From Treponema sp. (GTDB taxonomy: Bacteria > Spirochaetota > Spirochaetia > Treponematales > Breznakiellaceae): a stretch of 21,650 nucleotides of DNA. The stretch spans positions 1 to 21,650 of the forward strand of contig JAISAN010000157.1 in assembly GCA_031266635.1 (NCBI GenBank), in the 5' to 3' direction. Of this stretch, positions 14,092 through 20,471 are shown piece after piece; position 1 is the first letter of the stretch; each line of letters starts with the position of its first letter. The notes beneath the pieces were generated by a model. The model was not told the origin of the DNA, did no database searches, and was given only the letters and a program-made list of their open reading frames with translations. The position numbers and the translations under genes were made by a program.

Positions 14092-15738
14092 ATGGAAACA
14101 GATGCGGCTGCTGGGATGGTGGAAATCCGGGGCGATATTCCTGAACTTGTGCGGGAACGGGCGGAATATGAACTGCTTTTTGATATTGCCCGGACCTTTG
14201 ATAAACATGTGGAGCTGCGGACCGCATTGGGGCCTCTTTTGAGCCTGCTGGAGCTGCGGGCCGGATTGAGTTGGGGTATGGTAACTCTTCTGGACCGGGC
14301 CACAGGACTTTTGAAGATCGAGGAGGCCTTCGGGCTGAGTCCTGAGGAAAAAGATCGGGGAGTTTACCGCCTTGGGGAAGGGCTGGTGGGCCGGGTTTTT
14401 GAAACCGGTTCTCCGATAACCGTACCGGATCTTTCCCGGGAAAGCCGGTTTCTCAACCGGGCGAAGAACCGGAACCAGGCGGATATGGCGGGGCTTACAT
14501 ACTACTGCGTTCCGGTCCGGTCCCGGGAGAACGTGATTGGAACCCTCAGCGCCGAACGGCGGATTCAGGGAGGGGACCAGGAAGTCTGGATGGAACAGGA
14601 CCGGTCCTTTCTGGAAAAGGTTTCTTCGATAATAGCGGACTCAGCGAAACTCCGGGAACGTATCATGGAAGAGCAGTACCGGCTGCGCCAGGAGGACGGC
14701 GGGCGGTCCGGCGGGGGCCGGAGCCTGCAGGGGCTAAAAGAGCCGGGTACCCGGGAGCAGGGGGGGAAAATTGCCCCGGGAAGCGGAATAATCGGAACCA
14801 GCAGCGCCATGCGGGGGGTCTACGATATGATCTCCCAGGTGGCCTCCAGCGGCGCCACCGTGCTGATCACCGGGGAAAGCGGAACCGGGAAGGAACTAAT
14901 AGCGGCGGAACTGCACCGGCTTTCAAAACGGGTGGATGCGCCTCTGATTAAGATAAACTGCGCTGCCCTTCCCGAATCAATCATCGAAAGCGAGCTTTTT
15001 GGCCACGAAAAGGGGGCCTTCACCGGCGCGGTCAAGGACCGGAAAGGCCGTTTCGAGCTGGCCCATAAGGGAACGCTCTTCCTCGATGAAATAGCGGAGC
15101 TTTCCCCCCAGATACAGGTAAAACTTCTCCGGGTGCTTCAGGAACGGGAACTGGAACGGGTCGGGGGAACTTCCACCATCAAGGTTGATGTCCGGCTTAT
15201 CGCGGCTACCAACCGGAATCTTGAGGAGGAAGTAAAGCAGGGCCGGTTCCGGGAAGACCTCTACTACCGGCTTAATGTATTTCCCCTGCATATTCCTCCT
15301 CTGCGGGAGCGGAAAAGCGACCTCATCCTTCTGGCGGATCATTTTGCCGAAAAATACGCGGAAAAAAACAGCAAATTGATTAAACGAATCTCCACCCCTG
15401 CCCTGGATCTGCTGACCAGCTATTCCTGGCCTGGCAATGTGCGGGAACTGGAAAATTGTATTGAACGGGCGGTGATCCTCTCTACCGATATGGTGATCCA
15501 CTCCTATAACCTTCCCCCGAGCCTCCAGTCGGCGGTTTCCACCAATACGGAACCTACCACCACCCTGGAGGCGGCCCTTTCCCGGCTGGAAAAAGAGCTG
15601 ATCGTGGAGGCCCTGAAGATCGGCGACGGCAATATGGCCGCCGCCGCCCGGCGGCTGGGGATCAGTGAACGCCAGATGGGGCTCCGGGTTCACCACTATG
15701 GGATCAACTGGCGGCTTTTCCGCTCAACAAAAATGTAG
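14092..15738 (+). CDS. Sigma-54-dependent transcriptional activator, GAF-AAA+-Fis (NifA-like architecture)
   Basis: 548 residues. Residues 20-185 are a GAF sensor domain (LLFDIARTFDKHVELRTAL, GEGLVGRVFETGSPITVPDL, YYCVPVRSRENVIGTLSAER), then a Gly/Arg-rich linker (200-225). Residues 230-460 are the AAA+ sigma-54 interaction domain: Walker A GESGTGKE (Gly261, Lys267), the GAFTGA loop at 308-313 that contacts sigma-54, Walker B LFLDE (Asp332-Glu333) and RLNVFPLHIPPLRERK. Residues 510-540 form a Fis-type helix-turn-helix (MAAAARRLGISERQMGLRVHHYGI). This is NifA/NorR-like order. The cysteine pair between AAA+ and HTH found in oxygen-sensitive NifA proteins is absent. The -24/-12 promoter 200 bases downstream, before amtB-glnK, makes that operon the obvious target. 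The ligand of the GAF domain is unknown; PII or 2-oxoglutarate are candidates by analogy. It has no Shine-Dalgarno. Confidence 0.92.
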   Translation: METDAAAGMVEIRGDIPELVRERAEYELLFDIARTFDKHVELRTALGPLLSLLELRAGLSWGMVTLLDRATGLLKIEEAFGLSPEEKDRGVYRLGEGLVGRVFETGSPITVPDLSRESRFLNRAKNRNQADMAGLTYYCVPVRSRENVIGTLSAERRIQGGDQEVWMEQDRSFLEKVSSIIADSAKLRERIMEEQYRLRQEDGGRSGGGRSLQGLKEPGTREQGGKIAPGSGIIGTSSAMRGVYDMISQVASSGATVLITGESGTGKELIAAELHRLSKRVDAPLIKINCAALPESIIESELFGHEKGAFTGAVKDRKGRFELAHKGTLFLDEIAELSPQIQVKLLRVLQERELERVGGTSTIKVDVRLIAATNRNLEEEVKQGRFREDLYYRLNVFPLHIPPLRERKSDLILLADHFAEKYAEKNSKLIKRISTPALDLLTSYSWPGNVRELENCIERAVILSTDMVIHSYNLPPSLQSAVSTNTEPTTTLEAALSRLEKELIVEALKIGDGNMAAAARRLGISERQMGLRVHHYGINWRLFRSTKM

Positions 15739-15742
15739 GAAC

Positions 15743-15782
15743 CCCGGAAATTTTCCTTCATTAATGTAGGAAAATTTCCGGG
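15743..15782. repeat. 14-bp perfect inverted repeat after the activator gene, containing two GGAAAWTTTCC dyads
   Basis: CCCGGAAATTTTCC (15743-15756) pairs with GGAAAATTTCCGGG (15769-15782) over a 12-base loop, which itself contains CATTAATG. It begins five bases after the TAG of the activator gene. No T-tract follows, which argues against a simple intrinsic terminator. Each arm contains its own short palindrome, which fits protein binding sites. Confidence 0.6.
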
Positions 15783-15812
15783 AACCGCCGTAAAAGGGAG
15801 CCGGAAAATTCC
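15746..15812 (+). promoter_or_regulatory. Three candidate enhancer (UAS) sites for the sigma-54 promoter
   Basis: GGAAATTTTCC (15746-15756), GGAAAATTTCC (15769-15779) and GGAAAATTCC (15803-15812) are near-identical palindromes lying about 190, 167 and 133 bases upstream of the -24 element. That is where bacterial enhancer-binding proteins usually bind. Centre spacings of about 23 and 33 bases differ by one helical turn. Binding by the adjacent activator is inferred. Confidence 0.4.
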
Positions 15813-15888
15813 CCGGAACCCCCTGAGCCTGAAGAAATCACCTGTTATTATCCACCATAAGGTCCTTACTCACACTTTTTTTGGAAAA

Positions 15889-15900
15889 ACCGGCGCCGGT
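15889..15900. repeat. 12-bp perfect palindrome ACCGGCGCCGGT
   Basis: It is located about 40 bases upstream of the -24 element, inside an otherwise A/T-rich tract. Its GCGCCGGTAAAA half recurs at 10230-10241. It could be a site for a second regulator or a bend element; the function is unknown. Confidence 0.35.
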
Positions 15901-15938
15901 AAAATAAAATTCGCAAAAATACCGTTTTAAATTCAAAG

Positions 15939-15955
15939 TTGGCATGATTCCTGCT
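15939..15955 (+). promoter_or_regulatory. Sigma-54 (-24/-12) promoter of amtB-glnK
   Basis: TTGGCATGATTCCTGCT matches the consensus TTGGCACG-N4-TTGCW at all but two positions (T for C after GGCA, C for the first T of TTGC). The invariant GG (15941-15942) and GC (15953-15954) keep the required ten-base spacing. Transcription would begin near 15966, giving a leader of about 98 bases before ATG 16064. It sits directly downstream of a sigma-54 activator gene. Confidence 0.8.
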
Positions 15956-16063
15956 TTTAGTGAAGGAGAGGCGATTTTGAAAACGCCTCAACCCATAAAA
16001 TGCCGGGCCGGATGGATTAGTATCTGTGGGCTTTGGAATTTTATCATTTTTAAGGAGGACAGA

Positions 16064-17434
16064 ATGATGCGAAAGAAAGTGCTTGTTTTTAGTGTCCTGT
16101 TCCTGTGTTTGGGTATTACCCTTTTTGCACAGGAAGGAACCGGACCGGAGGCCCTGGGTTTTTCAATAGACCTGGTCTGGATGTTCCTTGGCGCGATCCT
16201 GGTTTTTATTTTCCAGGCCGGTTTTGCTCTGGTTGAGACAGGATTAACCCGGGCGAAAAACGCCACCAATATCACCATGAAAAATCTGATGGACTTTTGT
16301 TTTGGTGCGATTGTGTATTGGGCGATTGGCTGGGGGCTGATGTGGGGGAAAAACGCGCTGGGCGGGTTTGTCGGTACGGATCAGTTTTTCCCGGCTCCTA
16401 TGGGCTTGGATATTGAGTCCGCCGGTTTTTACAAATCCTGGTTTTTCCAGGTGGTTTTTGCCGCCACCGCCGCCACCATTGTATCCGGCGCTATGGCGGA
16501 ACGGACCCAGTTCAAATCGTATCTCATTTATACCTGTTTTATTTCGGCGTTTATTTATCCCATCCAGGGACACTGGATCTGGGGCGGCGGCTGGCTGGGG
16601 GAACTTGGCTTTCACGACTTCGCTGGTTCCACCGTGGTCCACTCCGTAGGCGGCTGGGCGGCCCTGATGGGCGCCATAATACTGGGGCCCCGGCTGGGTA
16701 AATATGTCAAGGGAGCGGACGGCAAAATTTTGGTAAAAGCTTTTCCGGGGCATAATATTCCCTTTGCGTGTCTCGGCGTCTTCATCCTCTGGTTCGGCTG
16801 GTTCGGGTTTAACGCTGCCTCCACCGGTACGGCGATTACCAATTCCGGTACCATTTTCAGCGGCAACCTTATCGCCCGGGTCGCGGTTACTACCTGTCTG
16901 GCCCCTTCCGCGGGGGCACTTGCCGCAATGTTTACATCCTGGCTCTGGTTTAAAAAACCTGACTGTTCCATGACGATGAACGGCGTCCTTGCCGGGCTGG
17001 TAGCCATTACCGCCCCCTGCGCGGTGGTATCCCCCGGAGCCGCTATTGTTATCGGTTTTATTGCCGGTATTCTGGTGGTACTTTCCGTTGAATTTATCGA
17101 CAAAATCCTCAAGGTTGATGATCCGGTAGGGGCCGTTTCGGTTCACCTTACCAACGGTATTTTTGGCACCATTGCGGTAGGCATCTGGGCCAACGCGCCG
17201 GAAGAGGGAGTTTTGGGACTTCTCCACGGCGGCGGATTTACCCAGTTGGGTGTTCAGTTATTGGGGGTCCTTTCCGTCGGCGCCTGGGTGGCGGTTGTCA
17301 GTCTTGTCCTTTTCTTTGTTATCAAGAAGACAGCCGGTCTCAGGGTAAGCGCGAAAGAAGAAATCATGGGTCTTGATATTTCGGAACACAAATCCGAAGC
17401 CTATACGGGCTTCCAGATCTTCAGCAATATGTAA
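16064..17434 (+). CDS. amtB: Ammonium transporter AmtB
   Basis: 456 residues from ATG 16064, with AAGGAGG eight bases upstream (ATG 16067 is equally possible). The frame is open further upstream, but the sigma-54 promoter lies there. It starts with a signal peptide (MRKKVLVFSVLFLCLGITLFAQ), then eleven hydrophobic segments as in the Amt/Rh family. The twin histidines lining the pore are present: His193 in AGSTVVHSVGG and His361 in GAVSVHLTNGIFGT. SGAMAER and the DDPVGA stretch are also family hallmarks. The protein conducts ammonium across the inner membrane under nitrogen limitation; the C-terminal tail (EEIMGLDISEHKSEAYTGFQ) is the conserved section gated by GlnK. glnK follows 12 bases later, the classic amtB-glnK pair, which supports regulated ammonium uptake. 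Confidence 0.96.
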   Translation: MMRKKVLVFSVLFLCLGITLFAQEGTGPEALGFSIDLVWMFLGAILVFIFQAGFALVETGLTRAKNATNITMKNLMDFCFGAIVYWAIGWGLMWGKNALGGFVGTDQFFPAPMGLDIESAGFYKSWFFQVVFAATAATIVSGAMAERTQFKSYLIYTCFISAFIYPIQGHWIWGGGWLGELGFHDFAGSTVVHSVGGWAALMGAIILGPRLGKYVKGADGKILVKAFPGHNIPFACLGVFILWFGWFGFNAASTGTAITNSGTIFSGNLIARVAVTTCLAPSAGALAAMFTSWLWFKKPDCSMTMNGVLAGLVAITAPCAVVSPGAAIVIGFIAGILVVLSVEFIDKILKVDDPVGAVSVHLTNGIFGTIAVGIWANAPEEGVLGLLHGGGFTQLGVQLLGVLSVGAWVAVVSLVLFFVIKKTAGLRVSAKEEIMGLDISEHKSEAYTGFQIFSNM

Positions 17435-17446
17435 GGAGGCGGGAAA

Positions 17447-17788
17447 ATGAAATTGATAATTGCCTATATACAGCCTCATGCGCTGAATGAGGTCAAGCAG
17501 GAGCTTTACAAGGCCGAAGTATACAAACTGTCCATCACCAATTCCATGGGATGCGGTCAGCAAAAAGGGTATATGGAACACTACCGGGGTGTTGAAATGG
17601 AAGTGAATCTTTTGAAGAAGGTTCGCATCGAGATAGCGGTGAATGATAATTTTGTAAAACCTACGGTAGAAGCTATCATCCGCGGCGCCCGGACCGGTGA
17701 AATCGGCGACGGCAAGATATTTATTCTTCCGATTGAGGAATGTATTCGCATCAGGACCGGAGAAACCGGTTCTGTGGCAATCGGCTAA
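17447..17788 (+). CDS. glnK: Nitrogen regulatory protein PII (GlnK type)
   Basis: 113 residues, full PII length. It starts with AAGGAGG overlapping the amtB stop codon, so it is co-translated. The B-loop and C-loop signatures are present (GARTGEIGDGKIFILPIEECIRIRTGE), along with Lys57-Lys58 after the T-loop. The T-loop reads GYMEHYRGVEMEV: Tyr46 is kept, but position 51, the tyrosine uridylylated by GlnD in enterobacteria, is Met. The protein therefore probably signals by ATP/ADP and 2-oxoglutarate binding alone, or by another modification. Linked to amtB, it is expected to bind and close the transporter when nitrogen is ample. It may also control the upstream activator or GSIII, which is inferred. 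Operon transcription ends at the terminator 60 bases downstream. Confidence 0.95.
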   Translation: MKLIIAYIQPHALNEVKQELYKAEVYKLSITNSMGCGQQKGYMEHYRGVEMEVNLLKKVRIEIAVNDNFVKPTVEAIIRGARTGEIGDGKIFILPIEECIRIRTGETGSVAIG

Positions 17789-17850
17789 GAAGCGCTGAAA
17801 ACCCGGACAGGGGGCGCTTCCCCATATCCCTTCCGGGAACAAAAGGAGTG

Positions 17851-17889
17851 AGGGGATATCCGGAATTTGTTCCGGATATCCCCTGTTTT
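17851..17889 (+). terminator. Intrinsic terminator of amtB-glnK
   Basis: AGGGGATATCCGGAA (17851-17865) pairs perfectly over 15 bases with TTCCGGATATCCCCT (17870-17884) around a TTTG loop, followed by GTTTTA. It lies 62 bases after the glnK stop. The stable stem plus short T-tract is convincing. Part of the stem sequence (ATATCC, TTCCGG) also recurs just upstream (17824-17836), which might allow an alternative fold. Confidence 0.8.
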
Positions 17890-17957
17890 AATACGTCCTT
17901 TTTGATAGTATGTCATGGACAGATTCTATCCAGAGTCATTTGAAATCATCTGAGGCG

Positions 17958-18010
17958 GTTCCAAAATTTCAGTTTTTGGAACAAGCTCATATCGCTATTT
18001 TTTTAGGAGG
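17958..18010 (+). promoter_or_regulatory. glnA leader: TTCA-loop hairpin followed by ATCGCTA-T7-AGGAGG
   Basis: GTTCCAAAA (17958-17966) pairs with TTTTGGAAC (17974-17982). In an alternative register the core is AAAAT-TTCA-GTTTT with one bulged T. It is followed by ATCGCT, a T-run and the Shine-Dalgarno AGGAGG (18005-18010), five bases before ATG 18016. The same order of elements precedes the alcohol dehydrogenase gene. A weak TTGATA (17902) could be a -35 for this transcript; no sigma-54 site is seen here. Confidence 0.5.
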
Positions 18011-18015
18011 ATCTT

Positions 18016-20145
18016 ATGAGTTCGATAATTGATTTTACCAAAACCCCGGTGGCCGAAATGTACGGCTCCAACAGTTTTTCCAATGCCGTCATGCGCGAAC
18101 GGCTGCCGAAAAATATTTATAAAGAGATCGTGGCGGTTCAGAACGGCGAAAAGGAATTGACCCTGGAAGTGGCCGAAGTGGTGGCCGCCTCTATGCGGGA
18201 CTGGGCCATTGCCAAAGGCGCGAGCCATTATACCCACTGGTTCCACCCCCTCACGGGGCTTACCGCGGAAAAGCACGACAGTTTTATCGCCCCCACCGGA
18301 GACGGCCGGGTGATCATGGAATTTTCTGGGAAAGAACTGGTGAAGGGCGAGCCCGATGCCTCCAGTTTCCCTTCCGGGGGCCTGCGGGCTACCTTCGAGG
18401 CCCGGGGCTATACCGCCTGGGATGTAACGAGCCCGGCCTTTCTGAAACAGGACCCCACCGGCACCACCCTCTGCATACCCACCGCTTTTATCAGCTACTA
18501 CGGCCACGCCCTGGACAAAAAAGTTCCCCTCCTCCGGGCCATGGACGCCCTCAATAAACAGGCCCTCCGGGTTCTCCGGGCGCTGGGGAATGAAACGGCC
18601 ACCCGGGTATTCACCACCGTAGGCCCGGAGCAGGAGTACTTCCTTGTTGATCAGGCATACTACAACAAGCGGCCCGATCTGATGCTCACCGGCCGGACGG
18701 TTTTCGGCGCCCTTCCCGCCAAGGGCCAGGAAATGGAGGATCACTACTTCGGCGCCATCAAGGAGCGGGTCGCCGGATTTATGCGGGAACTCAACATGGA
18801 ACTGTGGAAGGTAGGGATCGCGGCCAAAACCCAGCATAACGAAGTTGCCCCCAATCAGTTTGAGCTTGCCCCGGTGTACGCCGCTACCACCGCCGCGGTA
18901 GACGCCAACCAGATTGTGATGGAAACAATCCGCAGTGTGGCCCGGCGGCACGGCATGGAAGGACTGCTCCACGAAAAACCCTTTGCGGGGGTCAACGGAT
19001 CGGGAAAACACAATAACTGGTCCATGTCCACCGATGAAGGGATCAATCTGTTTGAACCCGGCGAAAACCCCGAATCCAACGCCCGGTTCCTGCTCTTTAC
19101 CGCCGCGGTGGTTGAAGCGGTGGATCGCTACGCCCTGCTGCTCCGCTCCTCGGTGGCCACCTCCGCCAATGATCACCGGCTGGGCGCCAACGAAGCCCCC
19201 CCCGCCATTGTGTCGATTTTCTTCGGCGGCCCCCTGACCGAAATATTCGACAACATCGCCGAGGGGAAAAGTTCCGGCAAATCAAAAACCGGCGAGAAAA
19301 TCACCCTGGGGGTTACGAGTCTGCCCGCCCTGCCCAAAGATGTATCCGACCGGAACCGGACGAGTCCTTTTGCCTTTACGGGAAACAAATTTGAATTCCG
19401 TATGGTGGGGTCTTCCCAGTCCATCGCCACCCCCAACACCTTCCTTAATGTAGCGGTAGCCCAGGTGCTCTCTGAATTTGCCGATAAGCTGGAGGCCGTC
19501 TCCAAAGACAAAAAAAACGAGGCTATCCAGAATATCATCAAGGAATCTTACGGCAAACACCGGAAGGTCGTATTTAACGGCAACGGTTATACCGATGAAT
19601 GGGTCCGGGAAGCGGAACGGCGGGGGCTGCCCAACGTAAAAAACGCGGTAGACGCCCTGTCCGTGTTGATCCGCAGCGAGACCGTCAGCCTCTTCGAGAC
19701 CCATAAGGTCCTTTCCAAAGAAGAAATGGAAAGCCGTTACCACATCTATCTGGAAAAATATTCCAAGCAGATCAACATCGAGGCGGGGGTTATCATCGAA
19801 CTGGCCCGGCGGTCTATCTTCCCCGCGGCAAGTTCTTACGCCGGAGCCTTGGCGCGGGACGCCGCCGCCCTGGCTGCCATTGGCGCCGCCAGCGCCTCCC
19901 AGGAAAAACGCTCCAAGCGGATCGCCGAGCTTCTGGGTGAGCTGTATGACGAAACGGCAAAACTGGAAGGCGTCCTTCTTGAAGCCCAGGGGATTGAGGA
20001 CGCGGCGGCCCAGGCTAAATCCTATTTTGAAAAGGTCAGGCCCATCATGGACGCCGTCCGGCTTCGGGTTGACGCTTTGGAAAAACTGGTCGCCAAAGAT
20101 TTCTGGCCCCTGCCGGGATATGAGGAAATGTTGTTTAAACTGTAA
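18016..20145 (+). CDS. glnA: Glutamine synthetase type III (GSIII)
   Basis: 709 residues, the size of GSIII and far longer than GSI or GSII. The start is set by AGGAGG five bases upstream. The type III N-terminal segment is present (HYTHWFHPLTG, FPSGGLRATFEARGYTAWD). The catalytic core holds VGPEQEYF with metal ligands Glu205/Glu207, the type III signature VNGSGKHNNWS (326-336) for ATP/glutamate binding, and ANDHRLGANEAPPA with Arg388. The last 110 residues are mostly helical (AALAAIGAASASQEKRSKRIAELL), as expected for the dodecameric GSIII C-terminal region. It condenses ammonium and glutamate to glutamine using ATP in the cytoplasm. Next to amtB-glnK it completes an uptake-and-assimilation set. 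It is probably transcribed separately from glnK, because a strong terminator intervenes. GSIII is typical of Bacteroidetes, some spirochaetes and cyanobacteria. Confidence 0.95.
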   Translation: MSSIIDFTKTPVAEMYGSNSFSNAVMRERLPKNIYKEIVAVQNGEKELTLEVAEVVAASMRDWAIAKGASHYTHWFHPLTGLTAEKHDSFIAPTGDGRVIMEFSGKELVKGEPDASSFPSGGLRATFEARGYTAWDVTSPAFLKQDPTGTTLCIPTAFISYYGHALDKKVPLLRAMDALNKQALRVLRALGNETATRVFTTVGPEQEYFLVDQAYYNKRPDLMLTGRTVFGALPAKGQEMEDHYFGAIKERVAGFMRELNMELWKVGIAAKTQHNEVAPNQFELAPVYAATTAAVDANQIVMETIRSVARRHGMEGLLHEKPFAGVNGSGKHNNWSMSTDEGINLFEPGENPESNARFLLFTAAVVEAVDRYALLLRSSVATSANDHRLGANEAPPAIVSIFFGGPLTEIFDNIAEGKSSGKSKTGEKITLGVTSLPALPKDVSDRNRTSPFAFTGNKFEFRMVGSSQSIATPNTFLNVAVAQVLSEFADKLEAVSKDKKNEAIQNIIKESYGKHRKVVFNGNGYTDEWVREAERRGLPNVKNAVDALSVLIRSETVSLFETHKVLSKEEMESRYHIYLEKYSKQINIEAGVIIELARRSIFPAASSYAGALARDAAALAAIGAASASQEKRSKRIAELLGELYDETAKLEGVLLEAQGIEDAAAQAKSYFEKVRPIMDAVRLRVDALEKLVAKDFWPLPGYEEMLFKL

Positions 20146-20147
20146 TG

Positions 20148-20190
20148 GCAGGGGTTTTCCCGAAAACTGAAGTTTTGGGAAAGCCCCTGC
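20148..20190. repeat. Long hairpin after glnA carrying the inverted TTCA-loop core
   Basis: GCAGGGG-TTTTCCC (20148-20161) pairs with GGGAAAG-CCCCTGC (20177-20190) around AAAAC-TGAA-GTTTT. On the minus strand the core reads AAAAC-TTCA-GTTTT with a bulged C, like the glnA leader hairpin. It starts two bases after the glnA stop codon. No T-tract follows (TCTACTGCG), so it is more a 3'-end stabiliser or repeat than a classic terminator. Confidence 0.6.
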
Positions 20191-20295
20191 TCTACTGCGT
20201 CCCGCGGCGCACTCACCCGGCTAAAGCCGGGCTCACTTTATTTGACCGTGACAGCTATTATTGAGCGCCGGGCGTGTGTTACTTTTTTTGAATAA

Positions 20296-20320
20296 CAGCC
20301 CTTGGCGGGCTGCTTTTTCT
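20296..20320 (+). terminator. Likely intrinsic terminator downstream of glnA
   Basis: CAGCCC (20296-20301) pairs with GGGCTG (20307-20312) over a TTGGC loop and is followed by CTTTTTCT. It is short but has a proper T-tract, and it lies 150 bases after glnA. The preceding stretch (20191-20295) has a CCCGGC-TAAA-GCCGGG hairpin (20216-20231) and no gene that I can support. Confidence 0.65.
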
Positions 20321-20328
20321 GCGCCCCC

Positions 20329-20357
20329 TCAACATAAGTCAAATTATCTGCTATAGT
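20329..20357 (+). promoter_or_regulatory. Candidate promoter TCAACA-N17-TATAGT for the alcohol dehydrogenase
   Basis: TCAACA (20329-20334, four of six consensus bases) and TATAGT (20352-20357) are separated by 17 bases, just after the terminator above. The message would start near 20364 and carry a leader of roughly 108 bases with several hairpins. Confidence 0.45.
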
Positions 20358-20360
20358 GGA

Positions 20361-20464
20361 TCCGGGTTCACCGGACCACGGGTCCGCGCTAACTGAGTTC
20401 TAATACTAGAGTTGTTCGGAAACTTCAGTTTCTGAACAACAATCGCTTAAAAACTTTTTAGGAG
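20361..20464 (+). promoter_or_regulatory. Structured leader of the alcohol dehydrogenase gene
   Basis: TCCGG-GTTCA-CCGGA (20361-20375) and GGACC-ACG-GGTCC (20373-20385) share GGA, so they cannot form together. They are followed by a 13-bp hairpin GTTGTTCGGAAAC-TTCA-GTTTCTGAACAAC (20411-20440, one G-T pair). Then come AATCGCTTAAAAAC, a T-run and AGGAG (20460-20464), seven bases before ATG 20472. The last hairpin and the ATCGCT/T-run/Shine-Dalgarno order match the glnA leader. Confidence 0.5.
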
Positions 20465-20471
20465 CTAAACT

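Noticed and set aside
15743..15782. Intrinsic terminator of the sigma-54 activator gene
   Set aside because: The stem is strong but no T-tract follows on the plus strand. Binding sites or an RNA-end stabiliser fit better, though termination there is not excluded.
15944..16063. N-terminal extension of AmtB
   Set aside because: The frame is open, but the sigma-54 promoter lies at its beginning and a strong AAGGAGG plus signal peptide mark the start at 16064.
14092..17788. Part of a nitrogen fixation (nif) cluster
   Set aside because: The activator has NifA-like domain order, but no nifHDK or other nif gene is present and the PII is of the amtB-linked type. Nitrogen fixation cannot be claimed from this window.
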